Source: PUPG01 sp031323845 (GTDB lineage Bacteria; Bacteroidota; Bacteroidia; Bacteroidales; UBA7960). From it: a stretch of 42,868 nucleotides of DNA. Positions within the stretch are counted from its first letter, which is position 1. Each line of letters opens with the position of its first letter. Positions 34,567 through 42,868 of this stretch are shown one piece after another. Made by a program: the position numbers and the translations under genes. The stretch spans positions 1 through 42,868 of the forward strand of contig JAVIYP010000024.1 in NCBI GenBank assembly GCA_031323845.1, read 5' to 3'. Under the pieces are notes generated by a model. It made no database searches. It saw only the letters and a list, made by a program, of their open reading frames with translations, and was not told the DNA's origin.

Positions 34567-35868
34567 ATGAAAAAGGTGCTCATCATCAGCTATTACTGGC
34601 CTCCTGGTGGAGGTGCGGGGGTTTTTCGCTGGTTGAAATTCACCAAATACCTGCGAGACTACGGATGGGAACCTGTTATTTACACGCCTGAAAACCCGGA
34701 AACGCCGGTCACGGATCCCAGTCTTAGCGCCCAGGTTCCGCCGGGTGTTTGTGTCCTGAAACACCCGATCTGGGAGCCCTACCACCTGTACAAACTGTTT
34801 TCCGGAAGGAAAAGGACCGATAAGGTACAGACAGGGTTTCTCCAGGAAAAGCAGCACGCAGGATTCGCCGATAAGGCAGCTGCATGGATTCGCGGAAACT
34901 TTTTTATTCCTGATGCCAGGAGGTTCTGGATCAGGCCTTCCATAAAATATTTATCCGCCTGGTTGTCACAAAACCGGGTGGATGCCCTGGTGTCCACCGG
35001 GCCACCTCACAGCATGCACCTTATTGCCCTGGGCTTAAAAAAAAGGCACGGCCTGCCCTGGCTGGCTGACTTCAGAGACCCCTGGACACAGATTGACTTT
35101 TATGACAAGCTGATGCTCACCGGCATGGCAGACAGCATTCACAAAAAGCTGGAAAAAAAGGTCTTGAAGCATGCCGACAAGGTCGTCAGCATCAGCCGGA
35201 ACTGTGCCAAAGACCTTGAATTGATCGGCGGCCGGACGGTTGAAGTGATCACTAACGGCTACGACCCCGAAGATTTTGATGAACTTCCCGGTTTTTCAAA
35301 AGAAGCGTTCAGCATCTGCCACCTTGGTGCCATGAATGCCGACCGGAACCCGGAAGTGCTTTGGAAAGCCCTTTCAGCGCTTATGAGTGAAAACCAGTCA
35401 TTCAGAGACAAGGTGAAGCTGCTGTTCATAGGAAAGGTGGATGTTTCTGTCAGGAACAGCCTGAAGGAATACGGCCTTGATCCTGTTGCCCGTTTTATTG
35501 AGCACTCGCCCCACCGGGAAGCGCTTGCCAAAGCATCCTGCTCGGCGATTCTGTTACTTGCCCTGAACCGCACACCCAATGTTCTGGGCATTGCACCCGG
35601 CAAGCTTTACGAATACCTTGCCCTTAACAGGCCTGTACTGTGTATCGGTCCTGATGAAGGAGATGCTGCTGAGATCCTCAGGGAAACACAAAGCGGAACC
35701 AGTGTTGGCTTTGATGATACGGAGAAGTGCAAACAAACGCTTGCTGCGTTTTATGATCGTTTCACATCAGGACGGTTAACTGCGTCAACGCGCAGCACCG
35801 GCCGATATTCAAGGAAGGCGCTGACCGGACAAATGGCCGGGCTTCTGAACGATATTGCATCCGCATAG
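34567..35868 (+). CDS. Glycosyltransferase, family 4 type (GT-B fold)
   Basis: 433 residues from ATG 34567, where the protein begins MKKVLIISYYWPP; an ATG at 34543 adds eight residues. The N-terminal domain has the GT4 donor-acceptor start SYYWPPGGGAGVFRWLKFTKYL and later WLADFRDPWTQIDFYD. The C-terminal Rossmann domain has EVITNGYDPEDF, a nucleotide-sugar-site stretch ICHLGAMNADRNPEVLW, and APGKLYEYLALNRPVLCIGPDEGDAAEIL with the E-x7-E-like arrangement of retaining GT4 enzymes. It would transfer a sugar from a nucleotide donor to an envelope glycan. Substrates cannot be read. It lies directly after yfhO and ends 7 bases from the convergent SLC13 gene. Confidence 0.87.
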   Translation: MKKVLIISYYWPPGGGAGVFRWLKFTKYLRDYGWEPVIYTPENPETPVTDPSLSAQVPPGVCVLKHPIWEPYHLYKLFSGRKRTDKVQTGFLQEKQHAGFADKAAAWIRGNFFIPDARRFWIRPSIKYLSAWLSQNRVDALVSTGPPHSMHLIALGLKKRHGLPWLADFRDPWTQIDFYDKLMLTGMADSIHKKLEKKVLKHADKVVSISRNCAKDLELIGGRTVEVITNGYDPEDFDELPGFSKEAFSICHLGAMNADRNPEVLWKALSALMSENQSFRDKVKLLFIGKVDVSVRNSLKEYGLDPVARFIEHSPHREALAKASCSAILLLALNRTPNVLGIAPGKLYEYLALNRPVLCIGPDEGDAAEILRETQSGTSVGFDDTEKCKQTLAAFYDRFTSGRLTASTRSTGRYSRKALTGQMAGLLNDIASA

Positions 35869-35875
35869 TTCATTG

Positions 35876-37696
35876 TCAGCCCGGGTAGAAAGGAAAGAAC
35901 ACAGGTATCAGGAAGGTGGCCAGCATCCAGAAAATGAAGTTAAGGGGTGCACCGACTCTCAGGAAGTCAGCAAAGCGATATCCCCCTACTCCGTAAATCA
36001 TGGTATTGGTTTGATAGCCCACGGGCGTCATGAAGCTTGAAGAGGCGGCAAAGGCAATGGCCATCAGCAGCGGCCTGGCGTCCACCTCGAGAGCCACTGA
36101 AGCGGCAATGGCTATTGGCGCCAGCAGCACCGCGCTGGCATTGTTGCTCATGGTTTCCGTCAGCAGTGACGTCGTTATATACAATATGGAAACGATGGCC
36201 ACAGGGCCCAATGAGCCCACTATGCCGATCAAAAAGGCGCTGATTAACGCAGCCGCACCGCTTGTTTCCAGGGCAACACCCAGGCTTATGGCCCCTGCAA
36301 GCAAAAAGATCACCTTCCAGTCGATGGCCAGGTAAGCTTCTTCCATCGTAATGCAACGCGTCAGCACGAGAAACATCGAACCAACAATGGCGGCCATCAT
36401 TATCGGCATGACATTGAAGGAGGCCAGGGCAATAACTGCAACAAGCGTCAGAACAACCGTTAACATCTTGTCTTTACGGTATTCAGGCAAGTCAACCTCG
36501 GTTACGATAAGAAAGGTGTTACGGCCGCGCAACTCCAGCTGCTGAAGGTTTGGCAGGTGATCTTTTTCCACCTCTATCAGCAGGGTATCACCGGCACGCA
36601 GCACAGTGTTCGCCACCTTGTCGCGCATCAGTTCTCCGCGATGCCTTATGGCAAGCACCGTAGCACCGTATTTCTGACGGAAACCCAACTGCTTAACAGA
36701 CTTTCCCTCAAAAGGACTGTTCGGAGCAATCACGGCTTCAACAAAAACGACTTTTTCATCATTCTTTTTAGTTCCCTTAATATCCTCCAGGCTCTTAAAC
36801 TTTGCATCACTTTTCAGTGCAATCCCCTCACGCTCTTTCAGGGTTTTAATTTTCTCAACATTGCATCTTACCTTAAGGATGTCACCTTCTTCGAGCAACA
36901 GATCGCCGGAAGGCATGATAAAGGATTGCCCTTTCTTGTTTACCTCAAGAATATCTATATCCAGCTTGTTCACCAGGGGCGATTCTGCGATGGTCTTTCC
37001 TACCGAGGGAGCGTTGGCCAGTAGGATGATCTCCGTAAGGTAATCGCCCATGCCAAACTTAGTGATCAAACCTTCTTCGAGGCCCCGGTCAGGAATCAGG
37101 CGTATACCGATCAGCATCATATAGAGCAGGCCTACGCCAAAGAAAATGACCCCCAGCCTTGACATCTCAAACATGGAAAAGGGCTCCAGGTTATTGTCTG
37201 CCGCGATCCCGGATACGAGGATGTTGGTGGAGGTACCTATCAGCGTGCACACACCGCCAAACATGGAAGCAAAAGACAAAGGCATCAGCATTTTGGCAAC
37301 ACTAAGCTTCGACTGGGCGGCGGCGCCGACAAGAATGGGAATGAAAATCGCCACAACGGGCGTGTTGTTGATAAAGGCTGAGATCACACCCACCGTGACC
37401 ATGGTTGCAAAAATCCCGATCCAGAAATTGTATTTGAACAAGCCGGCAATCTTGTTGCCTATGTTCACTACCGCACCGGATTTAAACAAGGCGGTACTTA
37501 AAATGAACATAAACGCAACGGTGATGGTGGCGGAATTGCTGAAGCCCGACACACCCTGGGAAGGAGTAATGACGCCGCTGACAACCAGCACCGACATGGC
37601 CACAATGGCTACCACATCAACAGGAAACCTCTCTGTGGCAAACATGATCACCGCTCCGAGTAAAACCGCCAGTACAATGCCTATCTCAAGTGTCAT
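35876..37696 (-). CDS. SLC13-family permease with two central TrkA-C domains
   Basis: 606 residues. Two halves of membrane segments carry the family pairs SNSATITV (52-59), FINNTPVVAIFIP (108-120), GTSTNILV (153-160) in the first half and MSNNASAVLLAP and TPVGYQTNTMIYG in the second. Between them, about residues 210-390, are two RCK_C/TrkA-C domains (EIILLANAPSVGKTIAESPL and EAVIAPNSPFEGKSVKQLGF). This layout is that of DASS sodium-coupled carriers for anions such as sulfate or dicarboxylates. The substrate is not determined. The start at 37696 lies upstream of an AT-rich stretch without a clear -7 box. It is convergent with the glycosyltransferase gene without an obvious terminator between them. 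Confidence 0.92.
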   Translation of the reverse strand: MTLEIGIVLAVLLGAVIMFATERFPVDVVAIVAMSVLVVSGVITPSQGVSGFSNSATITVAFMFILSTALFKSGAVVNIGNKIAGLFKYNFWIGIFATMVTVGVISAFINNTPVVAIFIPILVGAAAQSKLSVAKMLMPLSFASMFGGVCTLIGTSTNILVSGIAADNNLEPFSMFEMSRLGVIFFGVGLLYMMLIGIRLIPDRGLEEGLITKFGMGDYLTEIILLANAPSVGKTIAESPLVNKLDIDILEVNKKGQSFIMPSGDLLLEEGDILKVRCNVEKIKTLKEREGIALKSDAKFKSLEDIKGTKKNDEKVVFVEAVIAPNSPFEGKSVKQLGFRQKYGATVLAIRHRGELMRDKVANTVLRAGDTLLIEVEKDHLPNLQQLELRGRNTFLIVTEVDLPEYRKDKMLTVVLTLVAVIALASFNVMPIMMAAIVGSMFLVLTRCITMEEAYLAIDWKVIFLLAGAISLGVALETSGAAALISAFLIGIVGSLGPVAIVSILYITTSLLTETMSNNASAVLLAPIAIAASVALEVDARPLLMAIAFAASSSFMTPVGYQTNTMIYGVGGYRFADFLRVGAPLNFIFWMLATFLIPVFFPFYPG

Positions 37697-37822
37697 CCTG
37701 AAAATGGATTAATTACGGAGACATAAAATTACAAACTTACACGAAATATCCATGTTTTTTTTACATCAGCCAGCACGGTCATGCCTGATGCGGGTGGTAA
37801 GGTTTTTTGGAAAGCTGTGCGG

Positions 37823-38233
37823 CTACAGCTGCAAGTCAAATTGCACGTGGTGAAGCACATAGGTCTGGGATATTCTCTTTATCAGAAAATAACTCCGGTA
37901 GGATCTCCCTTCTTTGGTAGAAAGGCGGCCAATAACAAAAACCGACCCGTCGCCCATATTGCCCTGGCTCATTACAGTATAGACATCCGGGGTGTTTCGG
38001 CTGAAGAACTCCCTGAGTATGATCTCGGATTGCGACTTGCTGAACGTTCCCTCGGCCCGCGGCAGATACAGGTCTGCATTTTGTCCGAAATACCGTGCCA
38101 TATCCCTGGCACTTCCTCTCTCAATGGCCCTGCCAACATGTTCGATAAGCTCTGCAGCAGTAAGATCCTGGCTATAGCCCTTTACCGGAATGATGCAACA
38201 TGCCAGCACGACTAACAAGCATATCCTTTTCAT
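37823..38233 (-). CDS. DUF4783-family secreted protein, NTF2-like
   Basis: 136 residues from ATG 38233, which gives a proper signal peptide (MKRICLLVVLACCIIPVKGYSQ); an upstream ATG at 38284 would add 17 residues. The mature domain of about 110 residues (LIEHVGRAIERGSARDMARYFGQNADLYLP... through SYFLIKRISQTYVLHHVQFDL) has the alpha+beta pattern of NTF2-like folds and matches the DUF4783 proteins common in Bacteroidota. No function is known and no catalytic residues are evident. It lies alone, with 127 bases to the SLC13 start and about 237 bases to rlmH, from which it is divergent. Confidence 0.85.
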   Translation of the reverse strand: MKRICLLVVLACCIIPVKGYSQDLTAAELIEHVGRAIERGSARDMARYFGQNADLYLPRAEGTFSKSQSEIILREFFSRNTPDVYTVMSQGNMGDGSVFVIGRLSTKEGRSYRSYFLIKRISQTYVLHHVQFDLQL

Positions 38234-38438
38234 GGAGATCAAAAAAAGCATAAAATACGATGAGTTGATAGAAACATATAGCAAAAATCAATCCAAATTA
38301 TCAAAGAGAATAATTACCGGGACGAAAATAAAAGTTCAACGCTCTCAAAACACACTAAACATCTCATATTTAACACCTTACATTACATTCTCAAAAGAAA
38401 TATGAGTTAGATAAATGCCGGATTAAACCTTAAATCGT

Positions 38439-38446
38439 TATTTTTG
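38439..38446 (+). promoter_or_regulatory. Possible -7 element of rlmH
   Basis: TATTTTTG fits TAnnTTTG and stands 24 bases before the rlmH start codon. No clear -33 TTTG is present at the right distance, so this is a weak call. Confidence 0.35.
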
Positions 38447-38470
38447 TTTAGATACTTATCGGGAAAAAAC

Positions 38471-38941
38471 ATGAAGATTACGCTCTTACTTACAGGAAAA
38501 ACGGAAGACCCGCATATCAGTGAGGGTGTTGACAGGTATCTCAGAATGATAAGAGCCTATGCGTCCACAGAAGTGATCATCATTCCCGTTAAGAACAAAT
38601 GGAATGCCCTGCCGCCTGCCATCCGGATGGAACATGAGGGGAAGCTGATCCTTCAGTATTTTGCCAGCCATGATTTTACGGTGTTGCTTGACGAAAAAGG
38701 CGTTGGTCTTACTTCGGAAGGTTTTGCCCGCTTCCTTCAGGAGAGAATGAACCGGTCTGCAAGAGCGCTGTTGTTTGTTGTTGGCGGCCCCTGGGGATTC
38801 AGCAAGGAGGTAAAGAACAGGGCCGACATGCTGCTCTCCCTGTCACCGATGACCTTCACCCATCAAATGATAAGGCTGATTTTTACAGAACAGTTATACC
38901 GTGCTTTTACCATCATTAACAACCACCCCTACCATAATTAG
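38471..38941 (+). CDS. rlmH: 23S rRNA (pseudouridine1915-N3)-methyltransferase RlmH
   Basis: 156 residues from ATG 38471; an in-frame ATG at 38444 would cover the -7 box and is not needed. RlmH is a SPOUT methyltransferase that methylates pseudouridine 1915 of 23S rRNA in helix 69, acting on whole ribosomes. The SAM-binding knot carries LLDEKG (72-77), FVVGGPWGF (102-110) and the conserved end LSLSPMTFTHQMIRLIFTEQLYRAF (122-146), with NHPYHN at the C-terminus. Length equals the family norm. No downstream partner is present on the same strand before the repeats. Confidence 0.96.
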   Translation: MKITLLLTGKTEDPHISEGVDRYLRMIRAYASTEVIIIPVKNKWNALPPAIRMEHEGKLILQYFASHDFTVLLDEKGVGLTSEGFARFLQERMNRSARALLFVVGGPWGFSKEVKNRADMLLSLSPMTFTHQMIRLIFTEQLYRAFTIINNHPYHN

Positions 38942-39062
38942 GTCCCGGGTGGCGCAAAGGTTTGGCAAAGCAAGGCTTATGAGGTATAGCAGAACATTCA
39001 TTGAAAAAAAGAAACACCCATGTTGAAATTTTAGACACAAGGAGCTGATTAATAAGCTCGAA

Positions 39063-39083
39063 GGAAGTCGGAAGTCGGAAGTC
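39063..39083. repeat. Heptamer tandem repeat GGAAGTC, three units
   Basis: Three identical units of GGAAGTC in a row. The reverse complement is a rotation of the TCCGACT units of the array at 26287-26338, so the two loci belong to one repeat family in opposite orientation. Confidence 0.7.
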
Positions 39084-39112
39084 CGATTTTCATCCTTAAC
39101 AAGGAAAAAAAC

Positions 39113-39176
39113 AATAAACGAATAAACGAATAAACGAATAAACGATTAAACAATTAAACGATTAAACGATTAAACA
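39113..39176. repeat. Octamer tandem repeat AATAAACG/ATTAAACG, eight units
   Basis: Eight consecutive units with no gap: four AATAAACG, then ATTAAACA, ATTAAACG, ATTAAACG, ATTAAACA. The same unit, in the other orientation, occurs at 19761-19800. Confidence 0.85.
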
Positions 39177-39184
39177 ATAACCTT

Positions 39185-39224
39185 ACATCTACACATTTGC
39201 ACATTTTCACATCTGCACATCTGC
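39185..39224. repeat. Second octamer tandem repeat ACATYTGC, five units
   Basis: Five consecutive units: ACATCTAC, ACATTTGC, ACATTTTC, ACATCTGC and ACATCTGC. It starts eight bases after the end of the first octamer array, with the same period but an unrelated sequence. Confidence 0.8.
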
Positions 39225-39311
39225 ATAATACAACATCAGCACTTACTGCAGGGTATTAAATTAAAAATGTTTGCTATTTTTACATCTCTGAAATTAAACT
39301 AATGTTTCACT

Positions 39312-40817
39312 ATGATAAAAAAGGTACTGGTTGCAAACCGTGGAGAAATAGCCGTTAGGATCATCCGTTCGTGCCGCGAGCTGGGTCTGTTGACGGTTGC
39401 GGTTTATTCTGACGCCGATCGCAGGGCAATGCATGTGTTGTACGCTGACGAAGCCTATCATATTGGTCCGTCGCCTTCAACGGAATCTTACCTGAACATC
39501 GACAACATCATCAGGGCTGCCATTATGAGCGGTGCGGATGCCATCCATCCTGGATATGGTTTCTTGTCGGAGAATCCAGCTTTTGCGGATCGTTGCAAGA
39601 AGGAGGGCATCATTTTTATAGGGCCTTCTGCCGATGCCATTGCGCGTATGGGCGACAAGATCACGGCCCGTAAAACCATGATGGCTGCAGGTGTGCCTGT
39701 TGTTCCGGGCACCGAAGACAAGATCTATTCGGAAGAAGAGGCCCTTGCTGTGATTGAAGAGATCGGTCTGCCGGTCATGATCAAGGCGTCAGCAGGTGGT
39801 GGCGGGAAGGGCATGCGCCTGGTGCACAGGCAAAAGGACGTCAGAAGCGCCTTGCGCTCAGCCCGTTCGGAAGCCCGTGAAGCCTTTGGCGACGATTCGG
39901 TGTTCATCGAAAAATATATTGAATCACCACACCATATCGAATTCCAGATACTGGCCGACAGTTACGGAAAGGTGATCCATCTTTTTGAACGTGAATGTTC
40001 GGTACAGCGTCGTCATCAGAAAATAATAGAAGAGACACCTTCTCCCGTCATGACGCCGGAAAAGAGAGAACGCATGGGGCAGGATGCTGTGGCCGCAGCC
40101 AGGGCCGTTAATTACCAGGGTGCGGGAACCATTGAGTTCATAGCAGATAAAGACCTCAACTATTTTTTCCTGGAAATGAACACCCGCCTCCAGGTCGAAC
40201 ACCCAATCACCGAAAGGGTGGTAGGCGTTGACCTGGTCAAGGAACAGATACATATAGCCAACGGATTACCGCTGGTTTTGGAGCAGGATAAACTGACGCA
40301 GACCGGACATGCCATTGAGTGCAGGGTATACGCGGAAGACCCGGATAACAACTTCATGCCTGCGCCGGGCACTGTCAAACACATTGACATCCCTTACGGT
40401 GTGGGTGTGCGGGTTGACGGATCCATTTATGAGGGTCGCGAAGTGCCGGTGTTTTATGACCCCCTGATCGCCAAGCTGGTTGTATGGGGGAAAGACCGTC
40501 AGGAAGCGCTCGAAAGAACCTCGCGGGCTCTTAAAGAGTTTAAGATTACCGGCGTAAAGAACAACCTGAAATTTCTCGAAAAGATCATCCAGGCCAAAGA
40601 TTTTGTGGACGGAAATTATACCACTCATTTTATTGATGAGAACAAAGACTTCCTGATGACCGATGAAGATTGTGATCTGCGGTGCCAGGATATTGTGATC
40701 ATCACAGCCTACATGGAATACCTCTACCGGCTTGAGAAGGCCAGTCCTAAAGAAATGACAAGCCTGAAAAACAACTGGAAAGATTATAACCGGGTAAGAA
40801 ACATCCTGAAACTTTAA
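39312..40817 (+). CDS. Biotin carboxylase subunit of an acyl-CoA carboxylase
   Basis: 501 residues, a single biotin-carboxylase chain without a fused carrier domain. It uses ATP and bicarbonate to carboxylate biotin. The N-terminal domain begins VLVANRGEIAVRIIRSCRELG. The glycine-rich ATP loop is KASAGGGGKGMRL (158-170). The ATP-grasp continues with HHIEFQILAD, FERECSVQRRHQKIIEE and FLEMNTRLQVEHPITE. The C-terminal domain has ECRVYAEDP. The last 50 residues form a tail longer than in AccC and typical of subunits working with propionyl- or acetyl-CoA carboxyltransferases. The carrier-protein gene starts 10 bases after its stop and the carboxyltransferase follows, so all three form one operon. 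Confidence 0.94.
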   Translation: MIKKVLVANRGEIAVRIIRSCRELGLLTVAVYSDADRRAMHVLYADEAYHIGPSPSTESYLNIDNIIRAAIMSGADAIHPGYGFLSENPAFADRCKKEGIIFIGPSADAIARMGDKITARKTMMAAGVPVVPGTEDKIYSEEEALAVIEEIGLPVMIKASAGGGGKGMRLVHRQKDVRSALRSARSEAREAFGDDSVFIEKYIESPHHIEFQILADSYGKVIHLFERECSVQRRHQKIIEETPSPVMTPEKRERMGQDAVAAARAVNYQGAGTIEFIADKDLNYFFLEMNTRLQVEHPITERVVGVDLVKEQIHIANGLPLVLEQDKLTQTGHAIECRVYAEDPDNNFMPAPGTVKHIDIPYGVGVRVDGSIYEGREVPVFYDPLIAKLVVWGKDRQEALERTSRALKEFKITGVKNNLKFLEKIIQAKDFVDGNYTTHFIDENKDFLMTDEDCDLRCQDIVIITAYMEYLYRLEKASPKEMTSLKNNWKDYNRVRNILKL

Positions 40818-40827
40818 AGCTGTACCT

Positions 40828-41358
40828 ATGTCGCACGAAGTAAAACTAAAAGACCGCATTGCCAGGGTTGAGTTGTTGAGCCGCCAGGGAGACCAGCTGC
40901 TTATCGCTGTTGACGGCAGAGAATATGCTCTTGATTTTGTGAAGCTTAACTCAGGCAGCTATTCTGTTTTGCATAAAAACAAAAGCTATAATGTGGAGCT
41001 CATCCCGATTAACGGCATCCGGAAATATCATGTAAACACCTTCAAAAACACCCTGGAGGTAGAGATCATCGATGCTGAATCGAAATACCTGGCCAACCGC
41101 AAGAGCGGCCAGGAAGACGACACCGTGAACATCATTACTGCGCCCATCCCCGGCAAAGTCATCAGGATTCCGGTGGAAGAAGGCCAGGAGGTTGAGGCCG
41201 GCCAGACGGTCATTGTGATTGCTGCCATGAAAATGGAGAGTGAGTTCAAGGCGGCGGGCAGTGGCACCGTCAGCAGCATTCAGGTGGCCGAAGGACAAAG
41301 CGTGGAGGCAAGGCAGGAACTGGTGGTGATTGATTACGCAACCGATGACCAAAGCTGA
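40828..41358 (+). CDS. Biotin carboxyl carrier protein of the acyl-CoA carboxylase
   Basis: 176 residues. The C-terminal biotinyl domain (about 102-172) begins ITAPIPGKVIRIPVEEGQEV and has the biotinylation motif AAMKMES with K135. It ends with SIQVAEGQSVEARQELVVI. The N-terminal 90 residues form a beta-rich domain (FVKLNSGSYSVLHKNKSYNVELI) like the BT or docking domain of biotin-carrier chains in propionyl-CoA and related carboxylases. This agrees with a carrier that is encoded separately from the biotin carboxylase and carboxyltransferase. Oxaloacetate-decarboxylase gamma-type carriers also carry the biotinyl domain, but the neighbours argue for acyl-CoA carboxylase. Confidence 0.93.
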   Translation: MSHEVKLKDRIARVELLSRQGDQLLIAVDGREYALDFVKLNSGSYSVLHKNKSYNVELIPINGIRKYHVNTFKNTLEVEIIDAESKYLANRKSGQEDDTVNIITAPIPGKVIRIPVEEGQEVEAGQTVIVIAAMKMESEFKAAGSGTVSSIQVAEGQSVEARQELVVIDYATDDQS

Positions 41359-41445
41359 TGACGGCCTGCCCGGATCTTCCCGGGGACATTCACAAAATGA
41401 TGAGAGCTATCAACCTAGCATCTGAAAAACAAAACCCTCTTAAAC

Positions 41446-42868
41446 ATGACATCTTCAGACAAATACAAGGAGTTGGATAAGCGTCACCAGGAAGCGGAAG
41501 CAGGCGGTGGCGCCGAGCGCATTGCCAGGATTCATGAATCAGGACGCAAAACGGCGCGCGAACGTATTGATTACCTGTTGGATCCCAAGACTTTTGTTGA
41601 AATTGACAAGCTGGTTGTTCATCGCAACACTGAGTTTGGAATGGATAAGCAGAAAATACCGGGCGACGGTATTGTTACCGGTTACGGTAAGATTGACGGG
41701 CGCCTGGTGTATGTGTTTGCCCAGGATTTTTCGGTTTTTGGCGGCACGCTCAGTCGCGCCAATGCCGATAAGATCATCAAAATACAGGAGCTTTCCATGA
41801 AGATGGGGGCTCCGCTTATCGGACTTAACGACAGCGGTGGAGCCCGCATCCAGGAAGGCGTTGAAAGCCTTGCCGGCTATGCCGACATCTTTTACCGGAA
41901 TGTGCAGGCCAGCGGCGTTATTCCGCAGATCTCGGCCATTCTCGGACCCTGTGCCGGAGGTGCCGTGTACTCCCCTGCCCTGACCGACTTCATCTTCATG
42001 ACCAAAGAAACAAGCTATATGTTCGTTACGGGGCCTGATGTGATCAAAGCCGTGACTCACGAAGAGGTTACCAAAAGCCAGCTTGGAGGGGCCATGACGC
42101 ACAACAGCAAGAGCGGCGTTGCCCATTTCCGCGCCGAAGATGATGAGCAAGCCATGATGATGATCAGGGAACTGATGAGCTTTCTGCCTTCCAACAACAT
42201 GGAAGACCCCCCGGTAAAACCATGCACCGATTCAGCTCACCGCACCGACGACAAGCTGCAAACCATCGTGCCTGACGATCCCAATAAAGCATACGACATA
42301 AAGGACATCATTCACAGTGTGGTCGACGACCATAACTTTTTTGAAGTGCAGCAGCACTATGCGCCCAACGTTGCCATCGGCTTCGGACGGCTCAACGGTA
42401 AATCGGTGGGGTTTGTTGCCAATCAGCCCGCAGCCCTCGCCGGCGTCCTCGATATTGACGGATCGATCAAGGCAGCGCGCTTTGTGCGCTTCTGTGATGC
42501 CTTTAACATCCCCATTGTAACCTTTACTGATGTTCCGGGCTTTTTGCCGGGCACGGAACAGGAGTTTGGCGGCATCATCAAGCATGGTGCCAAGCTGATT
42601 TACGCTTACGCGGAAGCGACCGTGCCGAAAATCAACGTAATTACCAGGAAGGCCTACGGAGGTGCCTACTGTGTGATGTCGAGCAAACAACTGGGCGGCG
42701 ACGTGAACTACGCGTATCCGGGTGCCGAAATTGCCGTAATGGGTGCCGAAGGCGCGGTCAACATCCTCTATCGAAACAAAAACGACGGAGAAAAGGCCAA
42801 AGCCATCACCGATTACAGGGAAAGGTTCTGCACGCCCTACAAAGCCGCCGGCCTGGGATATATTGATG
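41446..42868 (+). CDS. Acyl-CoA carboxylase carboxyltransferase (beta) subunit, propionyl-CoA carboxylase type, partial
   Basis: 474 residues are seen of about 515 usual; the frame is open at the window end. It transfers the carboxyl group from biotin to acyl-CoA. The N-terminal crotonase-like half has GKIDGRLVYVFAQDFSVFGG, GAPLIGLNDSGGARIQEGVESL and AILGPCAGGAVYSPALTDF. The C-terminal half has FTDVPGFLPGTEQEFGGIIKHGAKL and ITRKAYGGAYCVMSS, the two acyl-CoA and biotin site blocks. The sequence is typical of PccB; propionyl-CoA carboxylation to methylmalonyl-CoA is likely, but acetyl-CoA or a broader substrate range cannot be excluded. The start at 41446 follows an 87-base gap from the carrier gene. 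Confidence 0.94.
   Translation, partial: MTSSDKYKELDKRHQEAEAGGGAERIARIHESGRKTARERIDYLLDPKTFVEIDKLVVHRNTEFGMDKQKIPGDGIVTGYGKIDGRLVYVFAQDFSVFGGTLSRANADKIIKIQELSMKMGAPLIGLNDSGGARIQEGVESLAGYADIFYRNVQASGVIPQISAILGPCAGGAVYSPALTDFIFMTKETSYMFVTGPDVIKAVTHEEVTKSQLGGAMTHNSKSGVAHFRAEDDEQAMMMIRELMSFLPSNNMEDPPVKPCTDSAHRTDDKLQTIVPDDPNKAYDIKDIIHSVVDDHNFFEVQQHYAPNVAIGFGRLNGKSVGFVANQPAALAGVLDIDGSIKAARFVRFCDAFNIPIVTFTDVPGFLPGTEQEFGGIIKHGAKLIYAYAEATVPKINVITRKAYGGAYCVMSSKQLGGDVNYAYPGAEIAVMGAEGAVNILYRNKNDGEKAKAITDYRERFCTPYKAAGLGYID

Larger units (their letters stand above)
38942..39311. other. Intergenic region with short tandem repeats upstream of the carboxylase genes
   Basis: 370 bases without a gene. It holds a three-unit heptamer array (39063-39083), an eight-unit octamer array (39113-39176) and an adjoining five-unit octamer array (39185-39224). 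A TATTTTTA at 39275-39282 resembles a -7 element for the biotin carboxylase gene but no -33 box is evident. Confidence 0.75.

Noticed and set aside
39113..39224. CRISPR-like array
   Set aside because: Units are 8 bases without spacers, and no cas genes are nearby. These are simple tandem repeats.

Overview
The window comes from a member of the Bacteroidota, most plausibly a marine or sediment Bacteroidales/Marinilabiliales-type organism. The evidence is a SusC/SusD pair, lipoproteins with Bacteroidota-style lipoboxes, the lineage-typical DUF4834-YfhO and DUF4783 genes, and promoters of the TTTG-N19..21-TAnnTTTG type. The genus cannot be read from the sequence.

Region 1 (1-2975) holds the 5' part of an ADP-forming acyl-CoA synthetase (minus strand, cut by the window edge), endonuclease III (nth, plus) and a Bcp-type peroxiredoxin (minus). 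Region 2 (3098-25786), all on the minus strand, is a large polysaccharide-utilisation locus (PUL). In transcription order it encodes: a membrane-spanning one-component regulator (sensor propellers, Y_Y_Y, one TM, coiled coil, LuxR-type HTH); a PKD-domain surface glycan-binding lipoprotein; a GH16 laminarinase; SusC; SusD; a sugar-porter MFS permease; a GH158-like TIM-barrel lipoprotein; a GH3 beta-glucosidase; a 1158-residue GH94/GH149-type phosphorylase without signal peptide; a GH17 lipoprotein; and a GPH-type MFS permease. The enzyme set points to beta-1,3-glucan (laminarin-like) as substrate. The inferred route is surface binding and cutting (SGBP, GH16, perhaps GH158/GH17), SusCD import, periplasmic trimming (GH3, GH17), inner-membrane uptake by two MFS carriers, and cytoplasmic phosphorolysis to glucose 1-phosphate.

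Region 3 (25787-26665) is an unusual intergenic region with heptamer tandem repeats, a strong GC-rich hairpin, and a hairpin-plus-promoter repeat that recurs at 31.5 kb. Region 4 (26666-38941) is mostly household genes: Xaa-His dipeptidase (pepD), an unrecognised coiled-coil membrane protein, L34 (rpmH), a YgiQ-family radical SAM protein, DUF4834-YfhO-glycosyltransferase, an SLC13 permease, a DUF4783 protein and rlmH. Region 5 (38942-42868) has two abutting octamer arrays followed by a three-gene biotin-dependent acyl-CoA carboxylase: biotin carboxylase, biotin carrier protein and carboxyltransferase (the last cut by the window end).

The most interesting items are the beta-1,3-glucan PUL that combines hydrolytic and phosphorolytic enzymes, and the dispersed repeat that places a perfect palindrome between the -33 and -7 promoter elements in front of two unrelated genes. 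All family assignments are from reading motifs; no database search was run.
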